Shown here piece by piece: positions 37,447 through 46,830 of a DNA stretch of 64,000 bases. The notes beneath the pieces were generated by a model, which saw only the letters and a list, made by a program, of their open reading frames with translations, had not been told where the DNA came from and made no database searches. Both the position numbers and the translations under genes were made by a program. The stretch is from Phycisphaerales bacterium (lineage in GTDB: Bacteria; Planctomycetota; Phycisphaerae; Phycisphaerales; UBA1924): assembly GCA_016709445.1 (NCBI GenBank), contig JADJMV010000019.1, forward strand, positions 11,795-75,794, written 5' to 3'. How positions within the stretch are numbered: position 1 is the stretch's first letter; the number at the start of each line of letters is the position of its first letter.

Positions 37447-37452
37447 AGCGTA
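37447..37452 (-). promoter_or_regulatory. -10-like box (TACGCT) for a leaderless start
   Basis: Minus-strand TACGCT ends 5 nt before the ATG at 37441; no Shine-Dalgarno. Confidence 0.35.
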
Positions 37453-37474
37453 GTGGGCGGCGGGGGGCGGCGGT

Positions 37475-38482
37475 TCAGGGCTTCGGCGCCGCGATCAGCA
37501 GCTTCGCGCCGGGCCCCGCCGACCAGACCACGCCGTCCGAATCGGCGCAGAGCGTGGCGGGGGTGAGGCAGGTCGTGCCGGCGCGAAATCGGCGGACGGC
37601 GTCGCGGCCTCGGTGGCACTCGCACTCGCCGGCGAGCACCATGGCGATCGCGGGTCGGTCTGGCGTGCACTCGAAGTGCTCGCCCGGACGGATTTCGGCG
37701 ACGGAGAAGTAGTCCGTTTCGAGGCGCATGCCTGCGTCGGCGCCCGCGCGCTGCGCCGGCGTCGCCGGGGCGAAGTCGATACAGGCCAGGGCTGCCTCGA
37801 CGTGGAGCTCTCGCCCGGCGCGCCCGTACTCTGTCGCCCAGTCGTAGACGCGGAAGGTCGTATCGCTGGGTGTCTGCACCTCGGCGACGAGCACGCCGGC
37901 GCCCAGGGCATGGACCGTGCCGCTCGGCAGGTTGTGGCACTCCCCCACCACCGCGGGCACGGCCTCGAGTAACTCGACGACACCCTCACCCTGGCCGGCG
38001 CGGAGGGCCCGCTCGAAATCCGCCCTGGTCACGCCGCGACGGACACCCTTGAAGATCACGCTCCCGGGCGCGGCGTCGAGCACGGACCAGCACTCGGTCT
38101 TGAGGTGCGCCCCCGGGTGTGTCGCGGCATACTCCGGCGAGGGGTGCACCTGCACGCTCAGGTGTTCCCGGGCGTCGAGGTACTTGACGAGCAGGGGGAA
38201 TCCGCCCGCTGCGCTCAGCGGCACGTCGCCGAGCAGACTCGGCCCCCAGAGCCCGATCGCGTCATGGAGCGTCTTCCCGGCGAGTGGTCCATTGGCGATC
38301 ACCGAGCGGGCTTCGCCCCCGCCACCCCCACCGGCGCTGGTCGAGCCCAGGTCGGCGATCTCCCAGCTCTCCCCGACGATCGCGCCCGCAGGCAGGTGTT
38401 TGCCGAGGTTGGCAAGGCGGCGTCCGCCCCAGACCTTTTCCTTGAGGATCGGCTCGAACGTCAGGACATAGGGCTCAGTCAT
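37475..38482 (-). CDS. manA: Class I mannose-6-phosphate isomerase
   Basis: 335 residues. Interconverts fructose-6-phosphate and mannose-6-phosphate, feeding GDP-mannose. It begins PILKEKVWGGRRLANLG; the zinc site is HLSVQVHPSPEYA with the later KTECWSVLDA, and LPSGTVHALGAGVLVAEVQ carries another ligand histidine. A TATACC box is 6 nt before the ATG at 38482. Consistent with a glycan role of the neighbourhood. Confidence 0.93.
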   Translation of the reverse strand: MTEPYVLTFEPILKEKVWGGRRLANLGKHLPAGAIVGESWEIADLGSTSAGGGGGGEARSVIANGPLAGKTLHDAIGLWGPSLLGDVPLSAAGGFPLLVKYLDAREHLSVQVHPSPEYAATHPGAHLKTECWSVLDAAPGSVIFKGVRRGVTRADFERALRAGQGEGVVELLEAVPAVVGECHNLPSGTVHALGAGVLVAEVQTPSDTTFRVYDWATEYGRAGRELHVEAALACIDFAPATPAQRAGADAGMRLETDYFSVAEIRPGEHFECTPDRPAIAMVLAGECECHRGRDAVRRFRAGTTCLTPATLCADSDGVVWSAGPGAKLLIAAPKP

Positions 38483-38488
38483 GGGACA

Positions 38489-38494
38489 GGTATA
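38489..38494 (-). promoter_or_regulatory. -10-like box (TATACC) for a leaderless start
   Basis: Minus-strand TATACC lies 6 nt before the manA ATG at 38482; no Shine-Dalgarno. Confidence 0.45.
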
Positions 38495-38533
38495 GGAGCC
38501 GGCCGATTCGCAAGGCGGAGACCCCGCGAAGGC

Positions 38534-39082
38534 TCAGGGCTCCCCCCGCCATTCGCCCAGGGACATCCCGGCGATCCGGGCGTGGAAGGCGACGTGCTGC
38601 CCGACGACGCCCTGGATATCGCTCACGAACCTGCGCCGGCCGATTTTCACTTCCTGGCAGAGGATGTAGAAGTCGTCCCCGGGCTCGACGTGGTGGCGGA
38701 AGGCGCACTCGTCGATGCGGAGGAAGGCCGGGAGTTGGGGCGAGCCCATGCGGATATTGAAAAGGTAGAGGGCGAGCTGCGCGCCCGTTTCGACCATCAG
38801 AACACCCGGGAACATGGCTCGGGACGGGAAGTGCCCCGGGACCCAGAACTCGTCGTCCCGCACGCGCCGGTGCCCGACGGCCTGATTCCTCGCCTCGTTC
38901 ACCCAAACGATCGCCTCCAGGAGCTGCATGGCCCCCCGGTGGGGAATCCACGCCTGCACCCCGGTGCGGTCGAGCAGGCGTTGGTTCAGGTCGACCGAGT
39001 CCAGGCTGAAAAGCAGCCCGTTGCGACCGTCATCCGCCCCGCTCTCCATCGATGTCACCGATTCAGCCGGCACTCCCGCCAT
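38534..39082 (-). CDS. FabZ-like hotdog-fold dehydratase
   Basis: 182 residues. Similar to (3R)-hydroxyacyl-ACP dehydratases: IPHRGAMQLLEAIV (family IPHRxPFLLVD), then FWVPGHFPSRAMFPGVLMVETGAQ with the catalytic His in PGHFP and Glu in VETGAQ. It has about 30 extra N-terminal residues. The ATG at 39082 is preferred for GGAG seven bases upstream; it overlaps the 3' end of the Hc1-like gene by 20 bases, suggesting coupling. It may be the housekeeping FabZ or a paralogue. Confidence 0.85.
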   Translation of the reverse strand: MAGVPAESVTSMESGADDGRNGLLFSLDSVDLNQRLLDRTGVQAWIPHRGAMQLLEAIVWVNEARNQAVGHRRVRDDEFWVPGHFPSRAMFPGVLMVETGAQLALYLFNIRMGSPQLPAFLRIDECAFRHHVEPGDDFYILCQEVKIGRRRFVSDIQGVVGQHVAFHARIAGMSLGEWRGEP

Positions 39083-39254
39083 CGCGAAGCTCCAGGATCT
39101 TCTGGCGCACGTCCTGAGCGATCTTCTTGATTTCCTGCATCGTCTGCCGGGCCCGCGTGCCCGCGGCCTTGTTCCCGCCCTCAGCCTTGCGGATGTCTTC
39201 CTCAGCCTCCGCCACCAGCTGCTTCAGTTGCTCGTAGCATTCCATTGGGTCCAT
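39063..39254 (-). CDS. Hc1-like small histone-type protein
   Basis: 63 residues, helical: YEQLKQLVAEAEEDIRKAEG then NKAAGTRARQTMQEIKKIAQ and DVRQKILEL. The pattern GNKAAGTRxRxTMQxIKK matches short histone H1/Hc1-like proteins that, as I recall, are common in planctomycetes. These may bind DNA, but this one is only mildly basic and lacks the Lys/Ala tail of true Hc1. ATG at 39254 has AAGGA five bases upstream; ATG at 39245 is the alternative. Confidence 0.75.
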   Translation of the reverse strand: MDPMECYEQLKQLVAEAEEDIRKAEGGNKAAGTRARQTMQEIKKIAQDVRQKILELRDGGSAG

Positions 39255-39433
39255 CCATTCCTTGCCGCGCCGCAGACCGGTCCGCCACGCGAAAGTTCGT
39301 GGTCCCGTGGGCCTCGTGACCCGACAGGCGGTAGGGAAGCCTGCTCCCCACCAGCCGCAGAGCATATCGCCCCCGCGCCCTCCCGGCGTGGGTCGGAGCC
39401 TCTCTGCACCGCCAGAAGGCCATATTCATACGA

Positions 39434-40510
39434 TCATTTCCCGAAAATATGGAGATATCTGTCGAGGATGTCCAGCGCACCCTGGGCGTAGGCCCGGGAT
39501 CCCTCGGTCTCCCACCATGCCGGGGCGCACCCGGCCATCAGGACCCGGCGGGCCGCGGCGAGGGTCCCGTGGTCGCCATTGTGCTCAAGGCCAAGGTCTC
39601 TGCGGCGCCGGGCGAGCTCGGCGACCGGCTTGGTCTTGCCCAAGACCTCGGGATGGGCCCAGAACTGCCGCTCCACGTACACGGCATCCTCCACCCAGTG
39701 GCCGGGGTGGACGAACGCCAGATCGAGGAGGACGCACCGGCCACTGCTGCCATCGCCGTCGGCGCGACGCATCGCGTTGCCTGGATGCAGGTCGCCGTGG
39801 CACCAGGTATCCCGGGGCCGGTCGTCCCATGTGCCCAAGACACGCTTCAGGCACCGTTCGAGCCGGTGCAGGTGCTCGCGCCAACGTTGAATCTCGGGCA
39901 TGGTCACATAGTCGAGCGCCTCGCGGGAGCGCGCGATCAGCTCGCGCCAGTCCCGGACCTCGCCGCGGCCTTCGACGGGGCGGACTGTTCCTGCGGCCCG
40001 GTGGAACTCCGCCGCGGTATGCAGCAGCTCCTGCACGGTGGCCTCGCAGATCTCCTGGTTGAGTGCGGGGCCATTGAGCCGTTCGATGACAAGCCATCCG
40101 AGGTCGTATCCGCCGATCATCTCTCCCGCGGCGACGACGCGCGGGACCGGTAATCCGCAGCTTTGCGCATCGCCCCAGGCCTCGTGCTCGACGGCCCCGA
40201 GACGCACTGTCCACGAGTATTCCCTCGGGCCGACGGGGAGTTTCACAATGACGTCGGCCGCGGCGCCGTCCGCGAATGTCCACCGGGCGAATCCGGTGGC
40301 TGCACCGCCGCGCTGCCAGGACGACTGGAACCACTGGATTGGGCCCAACCGCTCCCCGCACGCCTCGTGGAGCAGCGGCTCCAACCCGACGGCGAGGTCG
40401 TGGGTGTCGCCCGTGGGGATCGGGCGCTGCACCCCGCTGGGCGTCGCGGCCACCCCGACTCGGGGGGCCGCTGGCGCCTGCTCCGGCGTGGACTCCGGCG
40501 TGTTCAACAC
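39434..40510 (-). CDS. Aminoglycoside-phosphotransferase-family kinase
   Basis: About 358 residues. Protein-kinase-like fold of the APH/choline kinase group: YDLGWLVIERLNGPALNQ, the catalytic loop CHGDLHPGNAMRR and the metal-binding LLDLAFVHPGHWVEDAVY. It phosphorylates a small molecule, perhaps a sugar or aminoalcohol given the fucose genes next door; the substrate is not inferable. The start is uncertain: GTG at 40510 is chosen, with weak ribosome-site support. Divergent from the pyrophosphorylase gene. Confidence 0.8.
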   Translation of the reverse strand: MLNTPESTPEQAPAAPRVGVAATPSGVQRPIPTGDTHDLAVGLEPLLHEACGERLGPIQWFQSSWQRGGAATGFARWTFADGAAADVIVKLPVGPREYSWTVRLGAVEHEAWGDAQSCGLPVPRVVAAGEMIGGYDLGWLVIERLNGPALNQEICEATVQELLHTAAEFHRAAGTVRPVEGRGEVRDWRELIARSREALDYVTMPEIQRWREHLHRLERCLKRVLGTWDDRPRDTWCHGDLHPGNAMRRADGDGSSGRCVLLDLAFVHPGHWVEDAVYVERQFWAHPEVLGKTKPVAELARRRRDLGLEHNGDHGTLAAARRVLMAGCAPAWWETEGSRAYAQGALDILDRYLHIFGK

Positions 40511-40596
40511 GCCGAGAGTACCCGAAAACGCGCCGCAACTCCAGCCCCACCATAATGCCCTCCGCCGCCTGCCCTCCACAACATGGGAGACTCCTC

Positions 40597-42135
40597 TTGC
40601 CCGCGGGCTTCGACATCCTGGTGCTCACCGCCTCCAACGAGGGTCAGGCTGCGGCCTATCGCTCGGAGCTGCGCTCGAGGGGGTTGGAGGGGCAATCGCT
40701 GGTGGTTCCCGACCCGCACTCGCGGCGGGTGGGCTCTGGCATCTCGACGCTCGTCGCGCTGGCCGAGATCGACGCCCTCTTGCGCGCCCGCGGGGGGACG
40801 CCGGGGAGCGCATTCGAGGGGCAGCGTGTGCTGATCATCCACTGCGGCGGCGATTCTCGCCGGCTGCCCGCATACGCCGCACACGGCAAGATCTTTGCGC
40901 CACTCCCGATCGAGACGCCAGACGGTCGTGCCCCGGCGCTCCTGGACCTCATCCTGGCGGACATGGGACAGATCCAATTGCCCGGGCGCGGCCGCGTTGT
41001 GATCGCGACGGGCGATGTGTTTCTGGACCTCGGAGCCCATCCCCTCGGACTCGAGCGCGCGGGCATCACCGGAGTCGCGTGGGCGAGCACCCCGGATCGC
41101 GGCTCGCGCCACGGCGTCTACATCTGTGACGAGGCGGGGGAACTCACCGGGTTCGTCCACAAGCCTTCGCGTGCGTGCGCGGAGCAGGCGGGGGCGGTCC
41201 GACCGGATGGGACGGTGCTGGTCGATACGGGCGTGGTCGCCCTGGATCCCCCGGCGGTCGAGCATTGGCTCCGCTGCGCGGGCCTACGGGTCGATGGCTC
41301 GCTGGGGCCCGGACCACTCCTCGACGCCTCGCAGGGGATTGGACGCGCCCTGGATCTGTATGGCGACATGCTGCCCGCGATGGCGCGCCGCGAGCGGCTG
41401 AACGGTACGGACTGGCGGGCGGGGCTGGGGTTCCGAGCGGCTGTCGTGCCCACGTGCGCGTTCCTCCATATCGGGTCGTCGCGGGAATTGCTCGATGGGC
41501 TGACGGCCGACCCGCCCGCGGACCGGCGCTTCTGCCGTCGCGCACGGGCGCGGGTGCCGGCGGGCGTGCCAGTTCCATCCTCCGCGTGCGTGCATAATGC
41601 CGTGCTGGAAAGCGAGGCGGTTTCTCTGGGGCCGCGCGTCGTGATCGAGTCGTGCCATCTGCGCGGGCCGGTGCGGCTCGAAGGGTCCAACATCCTCGTG
41701 GGGTTGTCGGCAGGGGCTGAGGCCCCGGTCGAGCTGCCGCGCGGCTGGGGCCTGGTGTGCCTCCCGGTGGAGTCCGGTGGGGCCGGGGACTGGGTCGGAC
41801 TCGTGTTTGGTGATGGCGACGACTTCAAGGGCTCCGGCGAGCGCGGCGGGACCTTTGGAAACCGCCCGCTCCTGGACTGGCTCGCGGCTGCGGGGCTGTG
41901 CCCCGAAGACCTCTGGCCCGGTCTGCGCCCGGAGGACTGCACGCTCTGGACCGCGAATCTGTGGGTCCCTGGCGCCGTGGGGGACATCCTGGAGTCTGTC
42001 GGGTGGATGGTGCGTGGGGCGCGGGCTCCGGCGGCGTGGCGTGCCCGCCGGCGCTGGAATGCCGGGGAGGTCATGGCTGCCGTGGACCACGGACGTCTGC
42101 TGGAAGCGCGGGGTAGAGTGCTCGACTGTGTCTGA
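40597..42135 (+). CDS. GDP-L-fucose pyrophosphorylase-type protein (Fkp N-half)
   Basis: 512 residues. Resembles the L-fucokinase/pyrophosphorylase family N-terminal half: FDILVLTASNEGQAAAYRSE, VLIIHCGGDSRRLPAYAAHG (nucleotide-binding, family GGxSRRLPxYxxxGK), then VFLDLGAHPLGLERAG. The C-terminal part (about 320-400) is a beta-helix-like region. It should convert fucose-1-phosphate and GTP to GDP-fucose. TTG at 40597 is chosen: GGGAG lies about 10 nt upstream and the family sequence starts there. Overlaps the kinase gene by 8 bases. Animal and Bacteroides enzymes fuse the two activities; here they are separate. Confidence 0.85.
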   Translation: MPAGFDILVLTASNEGQAAAYRSELRSRGLEGQSLVVPDPHSRRVGSGISTLVALAEIDALLRARGGTPGSAFEGQRVLIIHCGGDSRRLPAYAAHGKIFAPLPIETPDGRAPALLDLILADMGQIQLPGRGRVVIATGDVFLDLGAHPLGLERAGITGVAWASTPDRGSRHGVYICDEAGELTGFVHKPSRACAEQAGAVRPDGTVLVDTGVVALDPPAVEHWLRCAGLRVDGSLGPGPLLDASQGIGRALDLYGDMLPAMARRERLNGTDWRAGLGFRAAVVPTCAFLHIGSSRELLDGLTADPPADRRFCRRARARVPAGVPVPSSACVHNAVLESEAVSLGPRVVIESCHLRGPVRLEGSNILVGLSAGAEAPVELPRGWGLVCLPVESGGAGDWVGLVFGDGDDFKGSGERGGTFGNRPLLDWLAAAGLCPEDLWPGLRPEDCTLWTANLWVPGAVGDILESVGWMVRGARAPAAWRARRRWNAGEVMAAVDHGRLLEARGRVLDCV

Positions 42136-43546
42136 GCATCCGTTGATCTCCCGAGCCCTGCAAGACCGGTGGTTTCACGCGGCCGATCTCGCCGAGGCCC
42201 TGATGGGGCCCGTGGAGGCCACGGGCGCCGTGGCTGCCATCGCGGGCCGGGTGGCGGGGGCGCCGGACCCGCTAGAACGCGCTCGGCTTGCGAAGCTTGC
42301 TGCCATGGTGTGCGCGCGACATCCCGCGGCTTCGGGCGCCTGGACCCAGTCCGTGCCGCCCGAGCAGGCGGCGTTTGACGCGATCGCCGAGGCGGTCAGA
42401 CGTCAGATCGACCTGCCCCGCGAGCCGGCGCGGGCTCGGCTGGTCCCGGGTCAGATGGTGATCGCAACCTCACCGGTTCGGATCGACCTGGCAGGCGGGT
42501 GGTCGGACACACCCCCGATCTGCAACGAACTCGGGGGGACCGTGCTGAATACGGCCGTCACGCTGAGCGGCCGGCAGCCACTCCAGGCCGTCGCGCAGCT
42601 CTCGCAGGAGCCGGTGATCCGGATCACGAGCATTGATTTGGGGCGTTCCGTGGAGCTCACCCACACCAAGCAGCTCCTCCGGCACGACGACCCTCGGGAT
42701 TGGTCGGCCCTGCCCAAGGCGGCTCTGGTGCTCGCCGGTCTCGCTCCGAGCGATCCGGACATCGACCTGCGCGGGTGGCTCGAGGGTGTCGGCGGCGGGA
42801 TCCGGCTGACCGTCTTCGCGGCGCTGCCGAAGGGCTCGGGGCTGGGCACGAGTTCCATTCTCGGTGCGACGGTGCTGGCGGCCCTGAGTCGGCTCACGGG
42901 GGAGGTGGCCCCGCGCGAGATGCTCACCACGCGCACGAGCATGCTCGAACAACTCATGCGCACCGGAGGCGGATGGCAGGACCAGCTCGGCGGGATCGTC
43001 CCCGGCTTCAAGCTGCTCCGGACCGCGCCGGGGTTTGATCAGAGTCCTGCGGTGGAGGAGATCCGGGTGCCGGCGCCGCACGCCGCGGAGTTGTCGTCGC
43101 GGCTGATCCTCTACTACACCGGCCTGCAGCGTCTCGCGGCCGACATCCTGCAGAAGGTCGTGGGGCGTTACCTCGCCCGAGAGCCCGAGTGCTTGGCGAT
43201 CGTCCGTGACCTCAAGGCGGGGGCGGAACGCATGGCCGCCGAGCTGGGCGCCGGCGACATCGATGCCTTTGCGTCGAGCCTCCTCGACTACTGGCGGCTG
43301 AAGCAGCGGTTCGATCCGGGGTCCACGACTCCGGCGATCGAGGCGCTGTTCGACACGGTCCGGGATCGGTGTGCGGGGTATGAGCTGCCCGGGGCGGGTG
43401 GGGGCGGGTTCCTGCTGCTGGTCGCCCGGGACACGGCTGCGGCGGCCCAGATCCGCGAGTGCCTGGGCGCCCACCAGCCGAACCCGACCGCCCGGCTCTA
43501 CGAGGCGTCGATCGACAGCCAGGGTCTGTGTGTGACGGTGGTCTAG
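42128..43546 (+). CDS. L-fucokinase-type GHMP kinase (Fkp C-half)
   Basis: 472 residues. GHMP kinase with the fucokinase-specific start VIATSPVRIDLAGGWSDTPP, the ATP loop LPKGSGLGTSSILGATVLAA and the C-terminal GAGGGGFLLLVA. It should phosphorylate L-fucose (or a similar sugar, e.g. D-glycero-heptose) at C1, giving the substrate of the preceding gene product. GTG at 42128 overlaps the upstream stop by 8 bases. The first ~100 residues are a variable helical region. Confidence 0.88.
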   Translation: MSEHPLISRALQDRWFHAADLAEALMGPVEATGAVAAIAGRVAGAPDPLERARLAKLAAMVCARHPAASGAWTQSVPPEQAAFDAIAEAVRRQIDLPREPARARLVPGQMVIATSPVRIDLAGGWSDTPPICNELGGTVLNTAVTLSGRQPLQAVAQLSQEPVIRITSIDLGRSVELTHTKQLLRHDDPRDWSALPKAALVLAGLAPSDPDIDLRGWLEGVGGGIRLTVFAALPKGSGLGTSSILGATVLAALSRLTGEVAPREMLTTRTSMLEQLMRTGGGWQDQLGGIVPGFKLLRTAPGFDQSPAVEEIRVPAPHAAELSSRLILYYTGLQRLAADILQKVVGRYLAREPECLAIVRDLKAGAERMAAELGAGDIDAFASSLLDYWRLKQRFDPGSTTPAIEALFDTVRDRCAGYELPGAGGGGFLLLVARDTAAAAQIRECLGAHQPNPTARLYEASIDSQGLCVTVV

Positions 43547-43575
43547 GGGGACCCGGTCGGCTGGGCTCGCCCGTC

Positions 43576-43581
43576 TACGAT
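43576..43581 (+). promoter_or_regulatory. -10-like box (TACGAT) before der
   Basis: TACGAT lies 6 nt before the ATG at 43588, with no Shine-Dalgarno. Nearly identical to the box before the PIG-L gene. Confidence 0.5.
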
Positions 43582-43587
43582 TGCCCC

Positions 43588-45143
43588 ATGCCTGTCCCCC
43601 GCGTTGCCATCATCGGCCGACCCAATGTCGGCAAGAGTTCGCTGCTGAACCTGCTCGCCCGCGACAAGGTGGCGATCGTGGACGACATGCCGGGGGTGAC
43701 GCGCGACCGGGTGTCGATCGTCATCGATCTCGAGGGCCCGGGCGGCGCCGGGCCGCTCAAGCCCGTCGAAATCACCGACACGGGTGGGTACGGGATCTAC
43801 ACGGCGGAGGGCGAGCGGTACGACGAGGTGGGCGCCGATCTCGGGCTGCTCCGCCACGACATCGAGCAGCAGATCGCCGGTGCGGTGGCTACGGCGGATG
43901 TGATCCTCTTCACGGTGGATGCCCAGGCGGGGATGACCCGCGATGACGAGCAGATTGCCCAGATGCTCCGGACCGGACGGTTCGGACCCGGCCGCGGGGG
44001 CGTGGACCCGACCCACGACGCGCCGGAGCACCAGGAGATCCGCGTCGTGGCGACGAAGGTGGACGGTCCGAAGTGGGAGGCTCATGCGCACGAGTTCAGC
44101 GCGTTGGGGTTCGGCCAGCCGCTGATGGTCAGTTCGCGGAGCAACTACTTCCGGCGTGACTTCCTCGATGCGCTGTACGAGATGATGCCCCTGGCCCCGA
44201 TCAGCGACCGCCCGCACGCCGACCTGCGTGTCGCGGTCATCGGGAAGCGGAACGTCGGGAAGAGCTCGCTGGTGAACGCCCTGGCGGGCGAGCCGCGGGT
44301 GATCGTCTCGGAGATCGCGGGCACGACGCGCGACGCCGTCGATGTCTATGTCGAGTTCGACGGGCGGAGCGTGATGCTGATCGACACGGCGGGTCTGCGG
44401 AAGAAGAAGAGCTTCCAGGGCGCCGTCGAGTGGTACGCGTACGACCGCGCCAAGCGGGCGGTGGAGCGGGCCGACGTGATCGTGCTGCTGCTCGACGCGA
44501 CGACGGAGATCAGCCAGGTGGACGAGCAGCTCGCGATGCTTGCCCAGAAGGCGCACAAGCCGGTCGTCATCGCCGTCAACAAGTGGGACCTGGTCGAGGG
44601 ACGGAAGAACGACAAGGGCAAGCTGATCGACGTGGAGGACTACGAGGAGTATCTGCGCCGCGAGCTCAAGGGGCTGACCTTCGCCCCGATCGCCCTCATG
44701 AGCGCCGCCACGGGCCTCAACCTGCGGGGCGTGCTCGAGGTGGCGTTCGACCTGCACGAGCAGGCCAGCACGCGCGTCACGACCGGGCAGCTCAACCGGC
44801 TGGTCCGCGGGCTGCTCGAGACCCGGGCGCCCTCCAACCGCGTGGGGCTGCGAGCCAAGGTGCTCTACGTTGCGCAGGTCAAGACCAACCCCCCCACGAT
44901 TGCGCTGGTCGTCAACGACCCCAAGATCTTCACGCTCAACTACGAGCGGTTCCTCCTGAACCGGTTCCGCGAGGAACTCCCCTTCCCGAAGTGCCCATCC
45001 GGCTGGTGATCCGGGCCCGGCGTCGCGACGAACCGCTCCACCGAACGGAGGAGGTCGAGGCCGCGAACGCCGAAGAGGTCGGGTGGAGCGATGCGGAGCT
45101 GGCGAGCCTGCCGGACGAGGCGGACAACTACTTCGACGAGTAG
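43588..45143 (+). CDS. der: Ribosome-assembly GTPase Der, frameshifted near the end
   Basis: About 518 residues after repair. Two GTPase domains in tandem: IIGRPNVGKSSLLNLLARDK with VTRDR, and VIGKRNVGKSSLVNALAGEP with GTTRDAVD, DTAGLRKKKS and NKWDLVEG. The KH-like C-terminus follows (FREELPFP). In the first frame the protein ends PKCPSGW at 45009. Adding one C at 44985-44987 gives EVPIRLVIRARRR and continues to YFDE at 45143, the normal Der ending plus an acidic tail. Der is essential for 50S assembly, so sequencing error is the likeliest cause. Confidence 0.9.
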
Positions 45144-45169
45144 CGCTCGGCGGAGCGAGATTCGGGCAC

Positions 45170-45189
45170 GCCCGATCGGACCATCGGGC
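45170..45189. terminator. Hairpin between convergent der and flotillin genes
   Basis: GCCCGAT (45170-45176) pairs with ATCGGGC (45183-45189) around a 6-nt loop. It lies between converging genes, with no T tract. Confidence 0.4.
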
Positions 45190-45203
45190 GGCCCGGAGTG
45201 GGC

Positions 45204-46811
45204 TCAGGATTCTCCGTTCGCCGAGTCGTCTCGCACCTTGCCCAGGGCTCCGGGCAGCTCGATCCCCGCCTGCCTGGCCAATTCGTGCACGGGCGGGAGC
45301 GAACCGATGAGGCCGCTGAGGAAGTCGGCCGTCGTGCCGCGGGCGCCCTTGCCATCGAGCAGCGGGTTGCCCCGGCCCGAGTCCCACACGGTGATCTTGT
45401 CGATCTTGAGGTTCTGGATGGCCTTGACCTGCTCGGCGACGAGCTCGGGGAGCTTCTCGATGAGCAGGAGCGTGGGCGCGACCTGCGGGTTCTCTGCGCA
45501 CGCGCTGACGAGCTGCCGGTAGCCCTCGGCCTTGGCCTCGAGCACCTTCTGGATGCCCTCGGCCTCGGCCTTGTACCTGGCGAGGATCGCGTCGGCCTGG
45601 CCCCGCGCCTCGCGCCGCAGCTTCTCGGCCTCGGCCTCGGCGGCGATCTCGATGCGCTTCTTCTCGATCTCCTGCGGCGCCAGCTCCGTCTTGGCCAGGT
45701 GCGCAAGTTCCTGCTCGCGCTCGGCGATCATGATGGCCTCGATCGCCTTGGCCGACGCCACATCGGCCCGGCGCTTCGCCTCCGCGCGGATCTCGGCGAG
45801 CTTGGCGTTGCTCTCGGCGATCTGGGCGTTGGACGTGTTCTCGCCGTCGACGGCGAGCGACTCGGCCTGGGCGACGCGGATGCGCTGCTCCTGCTCGGCC
45901 TTCTTCCGGGCTGCGACGGTCTCGGCGGTACGCTCGGCGGCCGCGATCTCCTGGTTGCGCTTGGCCTCCACCTCGCCGGTGACCGCCTCGGCCTCGTAGG
46001 CCGAGATGGCCACGCGCTTCTTCTGCTCGGCCTGCTTCTGGCCCTGGTCAGAGAGGGCCCGCTCTTCGGCCACGCGCACGTTCCGCTCGCGGACGGCCTG
46101 GGCCTCGCCGATGGCGCCCTCGCGTTCCTGCTGGGCGACCTCGACCTTGGCGCGGTTGATCGCCTCGGCGGCGGCCCGCTGGCCGATCGCGACGATGTAG
46201 CCGCTCTCGTCGGTGATGTCTCGGATATTCACGTTGATGAGTTCGAGCCCGATCTTGTTGATCTCCTGGGCCACGTTCTCGTTGATGAGCTTCATGAACT
46301 TCTCGCGGTCCTTGTTGATCTCCTCGATCGTCAGGGTCGCGATGACCAGGCGCAACTGACCGAGGATGATGTCTTGCGCCTGCTCGCGGATCGCCTGGGG
46401 CGGCAGGCCGAGCAGACGCTCGGCGGCGTTGTTCATGAGGACAGGGTCGGTCGAGATGCCGACGGTGAAGGTCGCGGGGACATTCACGCGGATGTTGTTC
46501 AGGGAGAGCGCGCCCTCGAGCGGGATGTCGATGACCAGCGGCTCGAGGCTCAGGAAGGCGTAGTCCTGGACAACCGGCCAGACCATGACGCCGCCGCCGT
46601 GGTAGCAGCGGGCCGACTGCTTGCCCGTCTTGCCGTAGACCACGAGGATGCGGTTGGAGGGGCATCGCTTGAACCGGCTGAGCCAGAAGGCGACGACGGC
46701 GAAGAACAGGAAGAGGGCGATCAGCCCGAAGATCAGGGCGACCAGCCCGCCGTTGAACGGGCCGTCGTTCTGGGCCAGTGCGATGTGCTGGAACACGCTC
46801 AGACTCTGCAT
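45204..46811 (-). CDS. Flotillin-family membrane protein
   Basis: 535 residues. N-terminal membrane segment (GLVALIFGLIALFLFFAVVAFW), SPHB/PHB domain (ILVVYGKTGKQSARCYHGGG to NIRDITDESGYI) and a long Ala/Glu-rich coiled coil typical of flotillins. These scaffold membrane microdomains. Paired with an NfeD-like gene 19 bases upstream, the usual floT/yqiJ-type operon. The ATG at 46811 is preceded by GGGGGTAGGGGT. Confidence 0.93.
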   Translation of the reverse strand: MQSLSVFQHIALAQNDGPFNGGLVALIFGLIALFLFFAVVAFWLSRFKRCPSNRILVVYGKTGKQSARCYHGGGVMVWPVVQDYAFLSLEPLVIDIPLEGALSLNNIRVNVPATFTVGISTDPVLMNNAAERLLGLPPQAIREQAQDIILGQLRLVIATLTIEEINKDREKFMKLINENVAQEINKIGLELINVNIRDITDESGYIVAIGQRAAAEAINRAKVEVAQQEREGAIGEAQAVRERNVRVAEERALSDQGQKQAEQKKRVAISAYEAEAVTGEVEAKRNQEIAAAERTAETVAARKKAEQEQRIRVAQAESLAVDGENTSNAQIAESNAKLAEIRAEAKRRADVASAKAIEAIMIAEREQELAHLAKTELAPQEIEKKRIEIAAEAEAEKLRREARGQADAILARYKAEAEGIQKVLEAKAEGYRQLVSACAENPQVAPTLLLIEKLPELVAEQVKAIQNLKIDKITVWDSGRGNPLLDGKGARGTTADFLSGLIGSLPPVHELARQAGIELPGALGKVRDDSANGES

Positions 46812-46830
46812 ACCCCTACCCCCTTGCCCT

